Below, in pieces: positions 49,305 through 59,485 of a stretch of DNA of 64,000 nt (the first letter of the stretch is position 1; each line of letters begins with the position of its first letter). The translations under genes and the position numbers were made by a program. Origin of the DNA: Symbiodinium natans (Eukaryota; Sar; Dinophyceae; Suessiales; Symbiodiniaceae); NCBI GenBank assembly GCA_905221605.1, contig CAJNDS010002790.1:848597-912596 (forward strand), read 5' to 3'. A model generated the notes under the pieces. That model was given only the letters and a program-made list of their open reading frames with translations, ran no database searches and had not been told where the DNA came from.

Positions 49305-49470
49305 ATTAGGGTTTACAGGGTTTACAGGGTTTACAGGATTTTACAGGGTTTACAGGGTTTACAGGGCTTACAGGGTTTACAGGGTTTACAGGGTTTACAG
49401 GGTTTACAGGGTTTACAGGGTTCACAGGGTTTACAGGGTTTACAGGGTTTACAGGGTTTAGAGGGTTTAG
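49305..49470. repeat. GGGTTTACA tandem block
   Basis: About seventeen 9-bp units, nearly all identical. The open frames here simply repeat one tripeptide. Confidence 0.95.
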
Positions 49471-50049
49471 AGGGTTTAGGGTCTTGGGTTTAGAGTTTCG
49501 GGTTTACCCAAGCGCGAGAACGTGCAAAGCTCCGCAACCCCACAGAGCCATAAAGCCCCGGGATACCATTAACCAGGTTAAGTCCCCCCTTAAGTCCTAG
49601 AACCCTTAAAGCCCTGCAACCTTGCGAGCCCAGTGGTCAAGGTTCCCTCAAAAGAAACCAACCCCAGAAAAGGGTACCCTCATTACAGTATGTTTACTGT
49701 GCTAGTCTGGTCTGGGCTACCAAGCAACTCTCAAGCCCTCAACGGCCCTAAGCCCAAAATTCGCTAAACATCTCTTCGCCCTTAGCGCTCCACTAGGTTG
49801 CGTTTAGGATATTTTTAGTTTTCCTTATTTGGGTCTATAAGGGGCCCTGTGTACACATACAAAGGGTTGATGGGCCAACCCGCCTATGGACTGGCTACCG
49901 CCTTTCGTTGACATGAATCTTATTCCCGCATATAACCCCTATATATACCTTCTGTAGTCCCTCTATACCTAAGTAGACCCTAAAGAACCCCTAAAGAACT
50001 TCTAAGGTCCCCAGGGCTCCCTCCTAAAGTCCAGGCGTCAGACCCGCAG

Positions 50050-50113
50050 CGGGACAGTGAGCCTCGGCCCTGGACGGAAATGGCTTGCGATTGGCTTGCG
50101 ATAAGGAATTTGT
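50050..50113 (+). CDS. Coding island, unidentified
   Basis: After AGACCCGCAG the frame reads RDSEPRPWTEMACDWLAIRN. The acceptor context is good and the donor unknown. Confidence 0.4.
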
Positions 50114-50350
50114 TCAGGGCAGGGGGTTCAGGGAGGTATAACTATGGGGTGCAGAGCGTTTTAAATGGGGGTTTAGGGGTTAGAATTTAGGCTGGTCCAT
50201 CTTTACGGTTTGGGGCGGCGTATATTTGTTCTGGGGTGGGGGGGGGGGGGGCAGTCTAGCAAGGTACACGTGGTCACTGCTCCAAATTATGGCCCCTTTT
50301 GGGTTACCATTACTAAGGCTGCCCTTAGTATCTAGGGTACCCAAAGCGGG

Positions 50351-50370
50351 AGGGGGGGGGGGGGGGGGGG
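50351..50370. repeat. Poly-G tract
   Basis: A near-uninterrupted G run. A similar one lies at about 50236-50251. Confidence 0.9.
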
Positions 50371-50441
50371 CAATTTGGAGATCCGACCACGCGCACCCGA
50401 AGAGTTGGGTTCGGGTTCCAACTTCGGTTTGGCATCGCCAG

Positions 50442-50496
50442 GTCACCTGCCCCACGGCGCAAGCGCCGAAGGGAGGCGTCGCAGGAGCCTGCCTAG
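50442..50496 (+). CDS. Arg-rich terminal exon candidate
   Basis: After GCATCGCCAG one frame reads SPAPRRKRRREASQEPA and TAG. Another frame (VTCPTAQAPKGGVAGACLAA) is also open, so the choice rests on similarity to the polybasic series. Confidence 0.35.
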
Positions 50497-50843
50497 CTGC
50501 AACCCTCAGCCCTACCTGGAGCTCCATGTACCTACTATCTTAGGGGTGATCCCCTTTAAGTTTGTTTTCCGAATTATAACCTACTATTTTGTAGGATTTG
50601 GGAGTCACCGGTAAGCCCAAAAAATTGCGGATGATGATGGGTAGTGAAGAGAGTCCAGGTTTGATTTTCCTTTGCCAGAAAAAGTGCTAGGGAGTGGTGC
50701 GGCAATCGCTCTTTTTATCCAAAACGCCGCCACTCTAAACCCTAAACCCTAAACCCTAAACCCTAAACCCTAAACCCTTGAACTGCTCTACCAGCTTGAT
50801 CGGCTTTGTCGGCTTTACCGGCTTCCGGCCTTGCCCTGAGCAG

Positions 50844-50885
50844 GACCGCACAGACCGGCGGCGCCGAAAGAGCAAGGCAGCCTCA
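50844..50885 (+). CDS. Arg/Lys-rich micro-exon candidate
   Basis: After CCCTGAGCAG the frame reads DRTDRRRRKSKAAS, resembling member g at 48684. Confidence 0.4.
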
Positions 50886-51066
50886 GCTTTCGTTCTCCCC
50901 CAGATTTTGGGGTTTAGGGTTTAGGGTTCAGTAGGGGTTTGGGGTTTAGGGTTTGGGGTTGAGGGTTTAGGGTTTAGGGGTAGGGGTTTTAGGGTTTAGG
51001 GTTAAGGTTTAGGGCAACCGAGTACGGATGTCCCCGAAGGCTCGGGTCGATATCGGGGGCACATAC

Positions 51067-51179
51067 TGGAAAGGTTCAGGGGTATTCAAAAGTAGGCTGA
51101 TAGGTACCCTGGATACAGTTGTAACCATAAGCTTCCCCAACTACAACCCTACTTATAAGTACCCATGAACCTACAAGTA
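51067..51179. repeat. Foldback family B copy
   Basis: GAAAGGTTCAGGGGTATTCA on the left pairs with AGTACCCATGAACCTACAAG on the right. The right arm is intact and the left is decayed. Confidence 0.65.
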
Positions 51180-51257
51180 AGGTACCTAATTGCCTGCTAA
51201 GAACCCCCCGCCTTTGCACTCAGCGCACTCCTTTTTGTTCTCCCTCCCTCCCCGCAG

Positions 51258-51310
51258 TCTCCTCGGGACCAGCGCAGCGCCGCGCAGCGAGCCGATCCAC
51301 TCAGCCGGGA
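51258..51310 (+). CDS. Exon candidate with strong pyrimidine tract
   Basis: CTTTTTGTTCTCCCTCCCTCCCCGCAG is the best pyrimidine-tract acceptor in the window. The frame then reads SPRDQRSAAQRADPLSRE. The donor and product are unknown. Confidence 0.5.
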
Positions 51311-51348
51311 GGGGATCCCTTTTAGGACTTTCTAGGAGATTTCAGACC

Positions 51349-51468
51349 TGGGACATGTAGGACATTTAGGACATGCAGGACATATTGGACATTTAGGACA
51401 TTTAGGACATTTAGGACATTTAGGACATTCAGGTTATTTAGGACATGTAGGACATGTAGGACATGTAG
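51349..51468. repeat. GGACATTTA/GGACATGTA tandem repeat
   Basis: About thirteen 9-bp units. The unit is not telomere-like, although it merges into GGGTTTAGGG on the right. Confidence 0.9.
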
Positions 51469-52369
51469 GGTTTAGGGTCCAGGGTTTAGGGCAGGGGCAG
51501 TGGGGACAATAAAGGGTATAAGTCTCATATTCGATGGCTCGAACCTCCACGACCTCCTGGAGACCTCAGAACCCATAAGGACAGCAAAAACTCCGAGTGA
51601 AACCCCAAGCTCATCAGAAACCTTTTTGATCTTCAGTGAACCTGAAAGGCCCCCCGTCTAGGGGGATTCCCGACATATGGTTCAGGGTTTCGGGTTGCAG
51701 GTACCCTTTGTGGCGGGGATTCCTAGAACAAAGGTGTTTTTTTTGCTTTTTGAGGGGGGGGTGGGGGAGTATAAGTGGCCGCCCTATTTTGAGGAATTCC
51801 CTTGCAATGGATGCAAACTAACCCACGCCAGGAAATGAGTTTTGACTCCGCAACCCCAGGATGCTCCAAACCATGAGAACCCTTTCTCTTCTGCGCGAAC
51901 CTCACAGTTTGTAATCGTCCCTGCATTGCACTGCACAGCTGCCTCCTTAGCAAAGACTCCCGCAACCTTGTTCAGGCGATTCTGGAACGGTGCATTTCAG
52001 GCCCCACAAACGCATGGACCCCAAGAACTTGGGTTGGCGTTTAGGGCTTTGTAGGCCTTTGGAGGGTCTGAGAAACCAGGCCTGGGACCTTGCAAAGGCG
52101 GGCGGCGCTGCAGGGTGCTTGGCAGGGTAATCGGGCCCCTGTACAGGGTTTGCTTGGGCGCCCTTGCAACTTTCGTAGCCCTGAAGCCCTATATGCCTTA
52201 AGTCCTATAAGCGCAAAGCCTTGCTTGATAGCTTTAGGGCCTTTACATCCCGGAAGAAAACCTTCGAGCTACATGGGCCTCAAATCTCCCCCCCCCCCCC
52301 CCCCACCGCCCCTCACGTGTGTCAGCAATCCACCGGAGGGCGGTTTGCACGTTGTCACTAGTGGGCAGA

Positions 52370-52660
52370 GCTGTCACTACATGCATGCATACATTCATAC
52401 CTACACATGAACATGAAACATATACGTGTTTGCATACACGCAATACACTACCGTGACATTACGCTATAGTACAGTGCATACGATGCATACGCTACATAAG
52501 GCACATACATCACATGCATTACATGCATTGCACCTATAGATACATGCACTACAATACATACGTTATACATGCACTACATGCAAGCAACCATTTCATACAG
52601 TACATGCACTACATACATTGCATACATTCGATACATTGCATGACATACATAGGCTACAAG
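52370..52660. repeat. ACATGCAT/ATACATAC-rich degenerate array
   Basis: Loose repetition of TACATGCA, CATACATA and ACATGCATT words over nearly 300 bases. No coding potential was seen. Confidence 0.75.
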
Positions 52661-52990
52661 CGTTAATTTGAGGGGGAATCGGGCTCAGGGTTGAGGTACT
52701 CTTGATGATCTAGGACACCAAGCCGTACTCCTATAGACCCATTTTTACGATTAGCAGCCCGTTTTCGAAATACAGTAAACAACAACGGACAATCTTCGCA
52801 TTCTTAGGTTGCTGACATGGCAAGTTTGAAAAAACACCTGCAAAATAACACTGCAATCCTTCCCCTAAACCCCAAACCCCTAGACCCTAAACCCCTAAAC
52901 CCCTAAACCCGTAAACCCGTAAACCCGTAAACCCTAAACCCCTAAACCCCTGAAGCCTCGGCCCGAAACTCCAGACTTTCCAGCACCCAG

Positions 52991-53047
52991 GCCAAAGCCT
53001 TCCTTAAGGATGGTGCCCCCGCCAAGGACTCCCCTGAGCCGGTTTAG
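52991..53047 (+). CDS. Terminal exon candidate, unidentified
   Basis: After TTTCCAGCACCCAG the frame reads AKAFLKDGAPAKDSPEPV and TAG. The TAG overlaps the first TTTAGGG of the following matrix, so it may instead be a splice boundary. Confidence 0.4.
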   Translation, partial: AKAFLKDGAPAKDSPEPV

Positions 53048-53350
53048 GGTTCAGGGTTCAGGGTTTAGAGGGTTTAGGGTGGAGGGTTTAGGGTTGAGGG
53101 TTTGGGGTTAGGGTTCAGGGTTGAGGGTTTAGAGGGTTTAGGGTGGAGGGTTTAGGGTGGAGGGTTTGGTTTTTTTCAGCTTAGGATCTGCGTTGGGGCG
53201 GCTAGGCCGTTAGGACGGGACATTGTGAACACCCTGCCAGAGCGCTGAAGTCTTCAAACGAGAAAAAGTCCTCTCAACGAGCCCCACGCACACATGAAAC
53301 TTCCGGAACCAAAGCACGCGAGATCACGGAGGAAAAAAAGAAAAACACAT

Positions 53351-53420
53351 GGGGGTTCACGAATATGAGGGACCCTTAATATGGACCCCCCAACTAGTAT
53401 CAACTAATGGGGTATCCTAC
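53351..53420. repeat. Family C dispersed repeat, copy 5
   Basis: TTCACGAATATGAGGGACCC then ACTAATGGGGTATCC. Confidence 0.5.
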
Positions 53421-54299
53421 TGAACCCTAAACCCTGAGCCTGCTACTAACGCCCTCCTGGGAGTTTAGCCCTACGAAGGCGCCTTGTCTTGGTTACTTAG
53501 ATGAACCCTACTAGGGGTCTCTTGTCGTAGAGTGTCATATGACCCGAACTTCAGGATTTTTGGTTCCCAAGGCAGGGTCCACAAATCCAGTTGCACGCTG
53601 GCTCTGCAGTTCAATCCTACTTCTGTGTGCCAGGGCCCGCCGATGATGCCAACTGGACCTCTTGGGGTCGGGGGACTTGGAGGGGGGGTGGGGGTGGCTG
53701 CACCCATCGCCTCCAATGGAAGTATGGTTTATCTTTTGTAATTGTATAAACCCCAGGAACTAAGGGTACGAAGGAGAGTCTCGGAACACCTTGGATAGGG
53801 GTTTAGTCTGGGCTTTTGAAGGCACCCGCTGCTTTGAGTAGTCCAGGCTATCTCAGCATGTCAGGGCGGCTTAGGATGTTAGAAAACTCGGCTCTGCTGT
53901 TTTTACCTTGTGGGGGGTTTAGGACTCTGCTTACAAATTTCGGTATTTTGTTCCAGCATATACCCGTGTTCAGAATACCAGTCTGGGGCTCCAGGGAACC
54001 CTTTTGGCTCACGGCTTGGGGGAGTGGACGACTTCTTGCTGCCTTCGTGTTTCTGACCTGGCGCTTGGAACCAGACCCGTCAGAGACTAGGTATTCAGCG
54101 TATATGAGCTTCCCTTAACCCCCCAAGCCCCCGAGGAGGGAAAAAGGGTACTACTGAGCATCCTATATGGGTTTGGAAGATAAGATAAGAAGCTCATGAG
54201 AACGTGGGTGTCAGGCTAGGGGTTTGGATGCATATGACGCTAGTTTCCTGAGGTTGTCTTGCTTCAAACAAGCCAAAAGGAATATTTGAAAAGTGCGGG

Positions 54300-54375
54300 G
54301 AACCATGGTTAGTTAACTACTCCTTCTTTAGGGTACCTATATCCCTACTTCTAAGTTCCCATGAACCTTCAGGTA
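54300..54375. repeat. Foldback family B, right arm
   Basis: CTACTTCTAAGTTCCCATGA then ACCTTCAGGTATACC. The left arm is degraded. Confidence 0.5.
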
Positions 54376-54500
54376 TACCTTGATCCCTCAACCCTACACC
54401 CCAAAACCCAAACCCTCAACCCTAAACTCCACACCCTAAACCCTCAACCCTAAACTCCACACCCTAAACCCTAAACCCCAAACCCTAAAACCCCTTACAG

Positions 54501-54604
54501 GCAGGAAGAGGGCGTTGGCTAGTCTGGCTTCAGCAGCGGCCCTGCGCATGGCCCTGGCTAGGGCAAAAAAACAAACGACGGCCCTCAATTGCCCAGCATC
54601 TTGA
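54501..54604 (+). CDS. Ala-rich terminal exon candidate
   Basis: Acceptor CCCCTTACAG is followed by a frame reading RKRALASLASAAALRMALAR then AKKQTTALNCPAS and TGA. It is an amphipathic Ala/Leu/Arg helix. The family was not recognised. Confidence 0.45.
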
Positions 54605-54607
54605 GGG

Positions 54608-54660
54608 TCCTAACCCTAAACCCTAAACCCTAAACCCTAAACCCTAAACCCTAAACCCCC
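54608..54660. repeat. CCCTAAA tandem block
   Basis: Seven perfect heptamers. Confidence 0.95.
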
Positions 54661-55020
54661 ATTCGACTCCAGGCCCTCAAGTCCCCACAAAAACGCTTCC
54701 TGGAAAGTAAAGGCTTTCAAGTTGTTCATGCCTGTTTCCCTGGACCCTTTAATCACCGTAGACCTCTCCTAAAAGCCGTTTAGGGTTTAGGGTTTAGGGC
54801 CACTGAGAGCGTGAGAATCCCGAAGGGCCTCAAGTCAAGTCATGCTTAAGCCCTGAAATCAAGTCATCCCTTAAACCTCGAGACCGTAAACCCTCGCAGG
54901 GTTTAGGTTCGGGGTTGGGGCTTGTAGGGTTTCTTGTCTTTACAGGGGTTCTGGAAGTTATAGGGCTCCCCTAAACGGGCTTAGGTTTATAGCAATCAAG
55001 TCATGGAGACAACGCCGCAG

Positions 55021-55095
55021 CCTGATGGGCGGCGGTACCTTTGCCGCAGTGCCACCCCGCTGCGCGCATCGGCAGGAGGCGCGGAGCGGGTGCAG
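55021..55095 (+). CDS. Exon candidate, unidentified
   Basis: Acceptor ACGCCGCAG and donor CAG/GTGCCC flank exactly 25 codons: PDGRRYLCRSATPLRASAGG then AERVQ. It is GC-rich against a low-complexity flank. Confidence 0.45.
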
Positions 55096-55209
55096 GTGCC
55101 CGGTTGAGGATTTCAGGGTTTAGGGGTGCAGGTTTTTTGTTCTTCTGAGTCCTGACTCAACTCCTGATTTTACAGGGCTTTAGGCCGCAAACTGGGCTTG
55201 TTTCCTTTT

Positions 55210-55295
55210 TGTAGGGGGTGTACCTCTTTACCCGTAGTTTTATGGGTTATACCTACTAACTAAGGATAGTTCCTACTAAACTGTAGGTAAATAGA
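55210..55295. repeat. Family E foldback repeat, copy 2
   Basis: CTCTTTACCCGTAGTTTTAT pairs imperfectly with CTAAACTGTAGGTAAATAGA. The centre TTATACCTACTAACTAAGGA is shared with 46482. Confidence 0.65.
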
Positions 55296-55429
55296 GTCCC
55301 ACCTGCGGGGGGGAGGGCCTTATGAGACCCTCGAAGCCCTCAACCCCCCCGAGGCTCGCTGAGGACGAGGTCGCACATGCATCTTTGAACTGTTGGAAAG
55401 GCCATGAATCGAAATCTCTCCCCCTCCCA

Positions 55430-55548
55430 GGTGTTTAGGGTTTAGGAGTTTAGGGTTTAGGGGTTTAGGGTTTAGGGTTAGGGTTTAGGGTTTAGGGTTT
55501 AGGGTTTAGGGTTTAGGGTTTAGGGTTTAGGGTTTAGGGTTTAGGGTT
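55430..55548. repeat. TTTAGGG tandem block
   Basis: About sixteen heptamers, the last ten perfect. Confidence 0.95.
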
Positions 55549-56255
55549 GTGAAAACATCCCCAGAAATGCTTGCCCAAATCCAGGGTTTAGGGTTCATGG
55601 TTTCGGGTTCTCCTACACAAAGCCCAGGACTTGCAAGGCCTTCCCCCAAAAGCTGAACAGATATCATGGGCTTCGGGCGAGAACCTGCCTTTTTAGGGGT
55701 TCCTTCTGATGATTTCCTTTCGTATCCCCGTAAACAGGTAGGCTACAGGTAGGGTTTAGGGCTTAGGGTATAGGGGCCGCTCTAAATGCAAAAAGAACAT
55801 TCTGGCTATCAGTCGGGACTTGGGTATCTCACCACTTGTAACATCGAATCTATTACCAATGATCGTTCTTGTAGTAAATGATGGTCACGCAAAACTAAAT
55901 TGGAATGAGACTTCGGGGGGGGAATATAAACAGGTGATTGAGGTAAAAACCTGCAAGCCCATAAAACCCTCAAAATGCTAAACGACCCGTAACATCCTGA
56001 ACAACCTAGAACCCCCAAAAAAAGAAAAGGGCAAGGACTCGATAAGACATCGAAAAGGCTCCAAAACCCCTCGAATCTGCGCGCAGATTCTACTGGGGCC
56101 GGGGCGCACTGTGGCGGAATCTCAGGGTAAGCAAGGCCGGACTCACTAGGGCTTAGGTTTAGGGCTTAGGGGTTCTTAGGGGTTCACAGGCCGCTTGGGA
56201 GAAGATTCGTGACCTTAGCACCTGGGAACCTCCGAACAGGGGGGGGGGGGGGGGG

Positions 56256-56356
56256 TACTTGGAGGCTCATGGGTACTTAGTACCCTTATTGAGGTTATAA
56301 CCCCCGTTGCCTTACATATCATCCTCCTTTTGGTTGCCCACGAACCTCCAAGTACC
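56256..56356. repeat. Foldback family B copy between poly-G tracts
   Basis: GTACTTGGAGGCTCATGGGT pairs with GCCCACGAACCTCCAAGTAC. Runs of 14 or more G lie just left (about 56239) and right (about 56371). Confidence 0.85.
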
Positions 56357-56746
56357 TTTTGTTGCTGTTTGGGGGGGGGGGGGTTCCTATCCTCCGGATT
56401 CAAGCATGTTGTTTCTTTAACTTGGGGTTTTGGGAAGATGACCCCCCCCACATCGAGATGTGTATGAGGATGTATGGGCATGGGGAGTAAGGGTCTCAGG
56501 GTTTAAGGGCATTCTGTGGAGGAGGTCTTTGGCTTCCTTGATTTTGGGTTGTGTTTCGGGCGAAGCCAACAAGGCTATGCGTGAAAGCGCTGGGGGGTGG
56601 CAGGGTTCACAGTTCAGCCTTCGCCAACACAAGTGGAGTGGCATGTTGATTGTTGTGCGCAGTATCGTACGGTTGCATAGATTGGGCCCAGATGAGTAGC
56701 CGAGTAGCCAGGTATTGCAAGAGTCGACGCCTGTCCCGATCCTGTC

Positions 56747-57186
56747 ATGACGCCAACAATGGCGTTCGCTGTTCTCAGCACGAGCCTTCTTCTTGCGCCA
56801 GTTGTGGAATCGGTGCAATGTTGCCTTGAAAGCCTTACCCTCACCACGCACGAGTACTCCTCAAATGGCTATCATCACGAGAGCATCACCAACTTTTATG
56901 CAGCGGAGGTGGTGAACTGCTCAGGCACAATTTGCAACTCCACGTCTTCATGCCCTACGCCCCACATCAACGACGGCATGGGCTTCACAGTTTACCCAGA
57001 CCAGGGGACCCAGGTTGTACCATACAACCACACATGTTGGACAAAGAGCCTCATGTGCACGACGATGATAGGACGGCGTTGCACGACATCTTCGGGTGCT
57101 TCCAGCCCAAGAGCAAGAGCAGATGTGACCAACTCCAGCAACCTCACGTTGTTCCCATGAGTGAGGACACCAAGTGCAAGTGCTGA
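56747..57186 (+). CDS. Small secreted Cys-rich protein, frameshifted
   Basis: ATG 56747 opens MTPTMAFAVLSTSLLLAPVV, a clear signal peptide (a second ATG gives MAFAVLS). A mature part follows with CC and spaced Cys (VNCSGTICNSTSSCPTPHIN) and several N-glycosylation sequons. Near 57038 the protein-like text moves to the next frame: DKEPHVHDDDRTALHDIFGC then FQPKSKSRCDQ, ending DTKCKC and TGA at 57184-57186. The original frame ends at 57160. So there is either one frameshift mutation or a sequence error. The gene is intronless as seen, without telomere-like interruptions. No family was recognised. Confidence 0.5.
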
Positions 57187-57660
57187 TCAAAGGCTTCTCG
57201 ATCTAATGCCAGTGTAGAGGTGTTGCGAGGTAGATAGGAACTTGCTGTTGGCACAGAAGGACATGAAAGAATAGCAACGACAGCAACCCGAATACTAACA
57301 ACACAACTAAAGACAGTATCACAAACAATCGTACCACTAGAAAAGCAAACAGTAAGCATAAGAACGTTTTCTGCTCCACTCCTTCATTTCCCTACGAGCC
57401 AACGGCGAGGGAAATGTCGAAAGACCGGCCAAAATCCTGGGTGAAAACAGCCCAGGCGTCCCCAAAGCCTTGGCCGACATTACAGCAGCTACAGAGCGAA
57501 AAGATTCGGGTAACATCTTATCTCCCCTTAGCCTGCGGTCCACCAAAATTTGGGGCGTAGGGTTGAAGGTGCTACCCGAAACCTTCAAGACCCTAACTTC
57601 AAATGGCCCTGAGTCAACAGTCTGAGGATAGGGGGTTAGCAGCAATTCGAAGTATACTTT

Positions 57661-57767
57661 TGGATGTTCCCCCGTATACTAACAGTCCTTAATAGGGATT
57701 ACAATAGGCGGGGGGGGGTTACTAGAATCCCCATTAAGCGCTGTTAGTATAAGGGAAGAAAATCCCG
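57661..57767. repeat. Foldback family A copy with G9 loop
   Basis: ATGTTCCCCCGTATACTAAC pairs with CTGTTAGTATAAGGGAAGAA. The inner arms CCTTAATAGGGATT and AATCCCCATTAAG flank a G-run. Confidence 0.85.
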
Positions 57768-58144
57768 AAGCATACGGTAAAAGATCCCAATTCTGCAGTC
57801 TCCACAGGCCTCTGCTTTTAACCTGTTCCCTGAAACCGAACTCGCGGAGCGGAAAACCAGGCTTTAGGGTTTACCATGGAGTCTGGCCGCATTGCGTCCC
57901 TTTCGTGTTACAATCAGGATTCCTTATGCAGGGCCCCGGTAACACAAGAAAGTACACTTCTTTCTGCCTAGGCTTCTCGGCCTAGTTTAGGGTTTGGGCC
58001 TGACCCATTAGATACACTAGCCTTATACACGCCTATCAGGTAAGTTCTTCAAAGATGGTTCAAGCCCACCTTTGTGGCAGGTCATCGGGGAAATCTACTG
58101 AGCCGGGAACTCCTAGAACACTCCACCCACTAAACCCCCAACTT

Positions 58145-58220
58145 TGAACACTAAACCCTAAACCCTAAACCCTAAACCCTAGACCTAAACCCTAAACCCT
58201 AAACCCTAAACCCTAAACAA
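58145..58220. repeat. CCCTAAA tandem block
   Basis: About nine heptamers with one CCCTAGA irregularity. Confidence 0.95.
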
Positions 58221-58411
58221 CCCCTGAAGCCCCTCAAACCTTGAGTTTATCTCAGGGACTTTCTCGGCCGCGGATCCCTTCATCCTCGCCTTTACGGCTG
58301 CCGTTTGAGGCCTAAGGGAGGTGGATGATGGGTTTCCGTACTACCCCCCTCTACCTGGGTTCCCTAAATAGCCTTTATTATGGGCGGAACCTAGGAGAAG
58401 TTATGGAGGGG

Positions 58412-58497
58412 GGGCAGTAGGGGAGCCCATGAGTGGATTAGGATTTAGAGGAACCTAGGGCAGTAGGGGATCCCATGAGTGGATTAGGATTTAGAGA
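58412..58497. repeat. Direct repeat, 39-bp unit with 46-bp period
   Basis: GGGCAGTAGGGGAGCCCATG then AGTGGATTAGGATTTAGAG is duplicated with one A/T difference. Confidence 0.9.
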
Positions 58498-58639
58498 GTC
58501 TGGGTTTATAGGGGTCCAAGGAGGCTTCATAGGGGTTCTATGAGACTGCGGGCTCTGATTGTCGAGGGCTTTCAGTTTATTGGTCAAAAACCCTGGCCCT
58601 GCAAACTCTTGTAGTCGAATATCGCAACACCCTGCTTAC

Positions 58640-58750
58640 ATAGCCGAAAGAGAAGATTGGTTCCAAGCTCAACTTGCTGCTGCTGGTCTCGCCTTTGCGA
58701 TGAGACTCGCTGCCTCCTTCTTCTTTTTTTGTTGGGCACACTTCTCCTGA
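58640..58750 (+). CDS. Coding island, unidentified
   Basis: The frame reads AEREDWFQAQLAAAGLAFAM then RLAASFFFFCWAHFS. It is helical then hydrophobic. The splice boundaries and family are unknown. Confidence 0.25.
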   Translation: MAEREDWFQAQLAAAGLAFAMRLAASFFFFCWAHFS

Positions 58751-59105
58751 ACCGCCCCCTAGTACCATAGCCCCCATGCCAACAAACCCAATATGCGAAG
58801 CCTTATACCCTGCAAGCCCCCTCTTGTTCCTATGAAGGCCGCTGCCTTCGGCAGCGTTGCCGCAGCGCTTCTTTCTCACTGCTGGCACAGATCCGATGAG
58901 GCGCATCTGGGGTCAGGTTTAAAGGGCTTCTTTAGGCTTTTCAGGTTTAGGGCTTGCTTGGGTTGCAGGGCGTCAGGGGGCCAGAAAACCTGGGGTTCCT
59001 CTTATTGTGATTTCCTGATATATCCCCTTGAAGAAGGTAGGTTGTCTGAGGGTTTCGGTTCTAGGGTTTAGGGGTCTGCGCAATGAGGAAGGCCCGAGGG
59101 GAAAC

Positions 59106-59119
59106 AGCATTGGCTCAAG
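59106..59119 (+). other. Weak spliced-leader-like relic upstream of the ankyrin gene
   Basis: AGCATTGGCTCAAG resembles the spliced leader end AGCCATTTTGGCTCAAG with three bases missing. It lies about 370 bases before the ankyrin ATG. A 10-base exact core can occur by chance. Confidence 0.2.
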
Positions 59120-59198
59120 GCAGCGTGGAGCCGCAACCGGGAGCCGAGCCATACAGGAACTTGCAAACCATCAATATGGGTTTAACGAAAAAAAGTGA

Positions 59199-59268
59199 CC
59201 CCGAATGCACACCCCCAAATAGTAGGATCCCCTTGTAAATAGGACCCCAAGGCACCCCGAATGACCCT
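59199..59268. repeat. Family C dispersed repeat, copy 6
   Basis: CCCCCAAATAGTAGGATCCC then AAATAGGACCCCAAGGCACC. Confidence 0.65.
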
Positions 59269-59485
59269 GGTTTAATTCCTAGGTTACTCTCGGGTCTAGG
59301 TTTTATCCCAGCTTGTAAACGCAGTGTAGTAACAAAAACATAGACAATGCAAACACCCAATCTGGTTGAGGCCCCTAGGTTTCTCAGCCACAATTCCGCG
59401 ACGCAGACTGTAGCAAGCTGCTAGCAAGCTTGAGCATCTTCGGCTTGCTTGGCATTCTCGCGACGCGAACCGCAAGTCCACAGCG

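Noticed and set aside
52243-52443. His/Cys-rich minus-strand frame near 52.3 kb
   Set aside because: It spans a poly-C tract and the ACATGCAT array, and its composition is repeat-driven.
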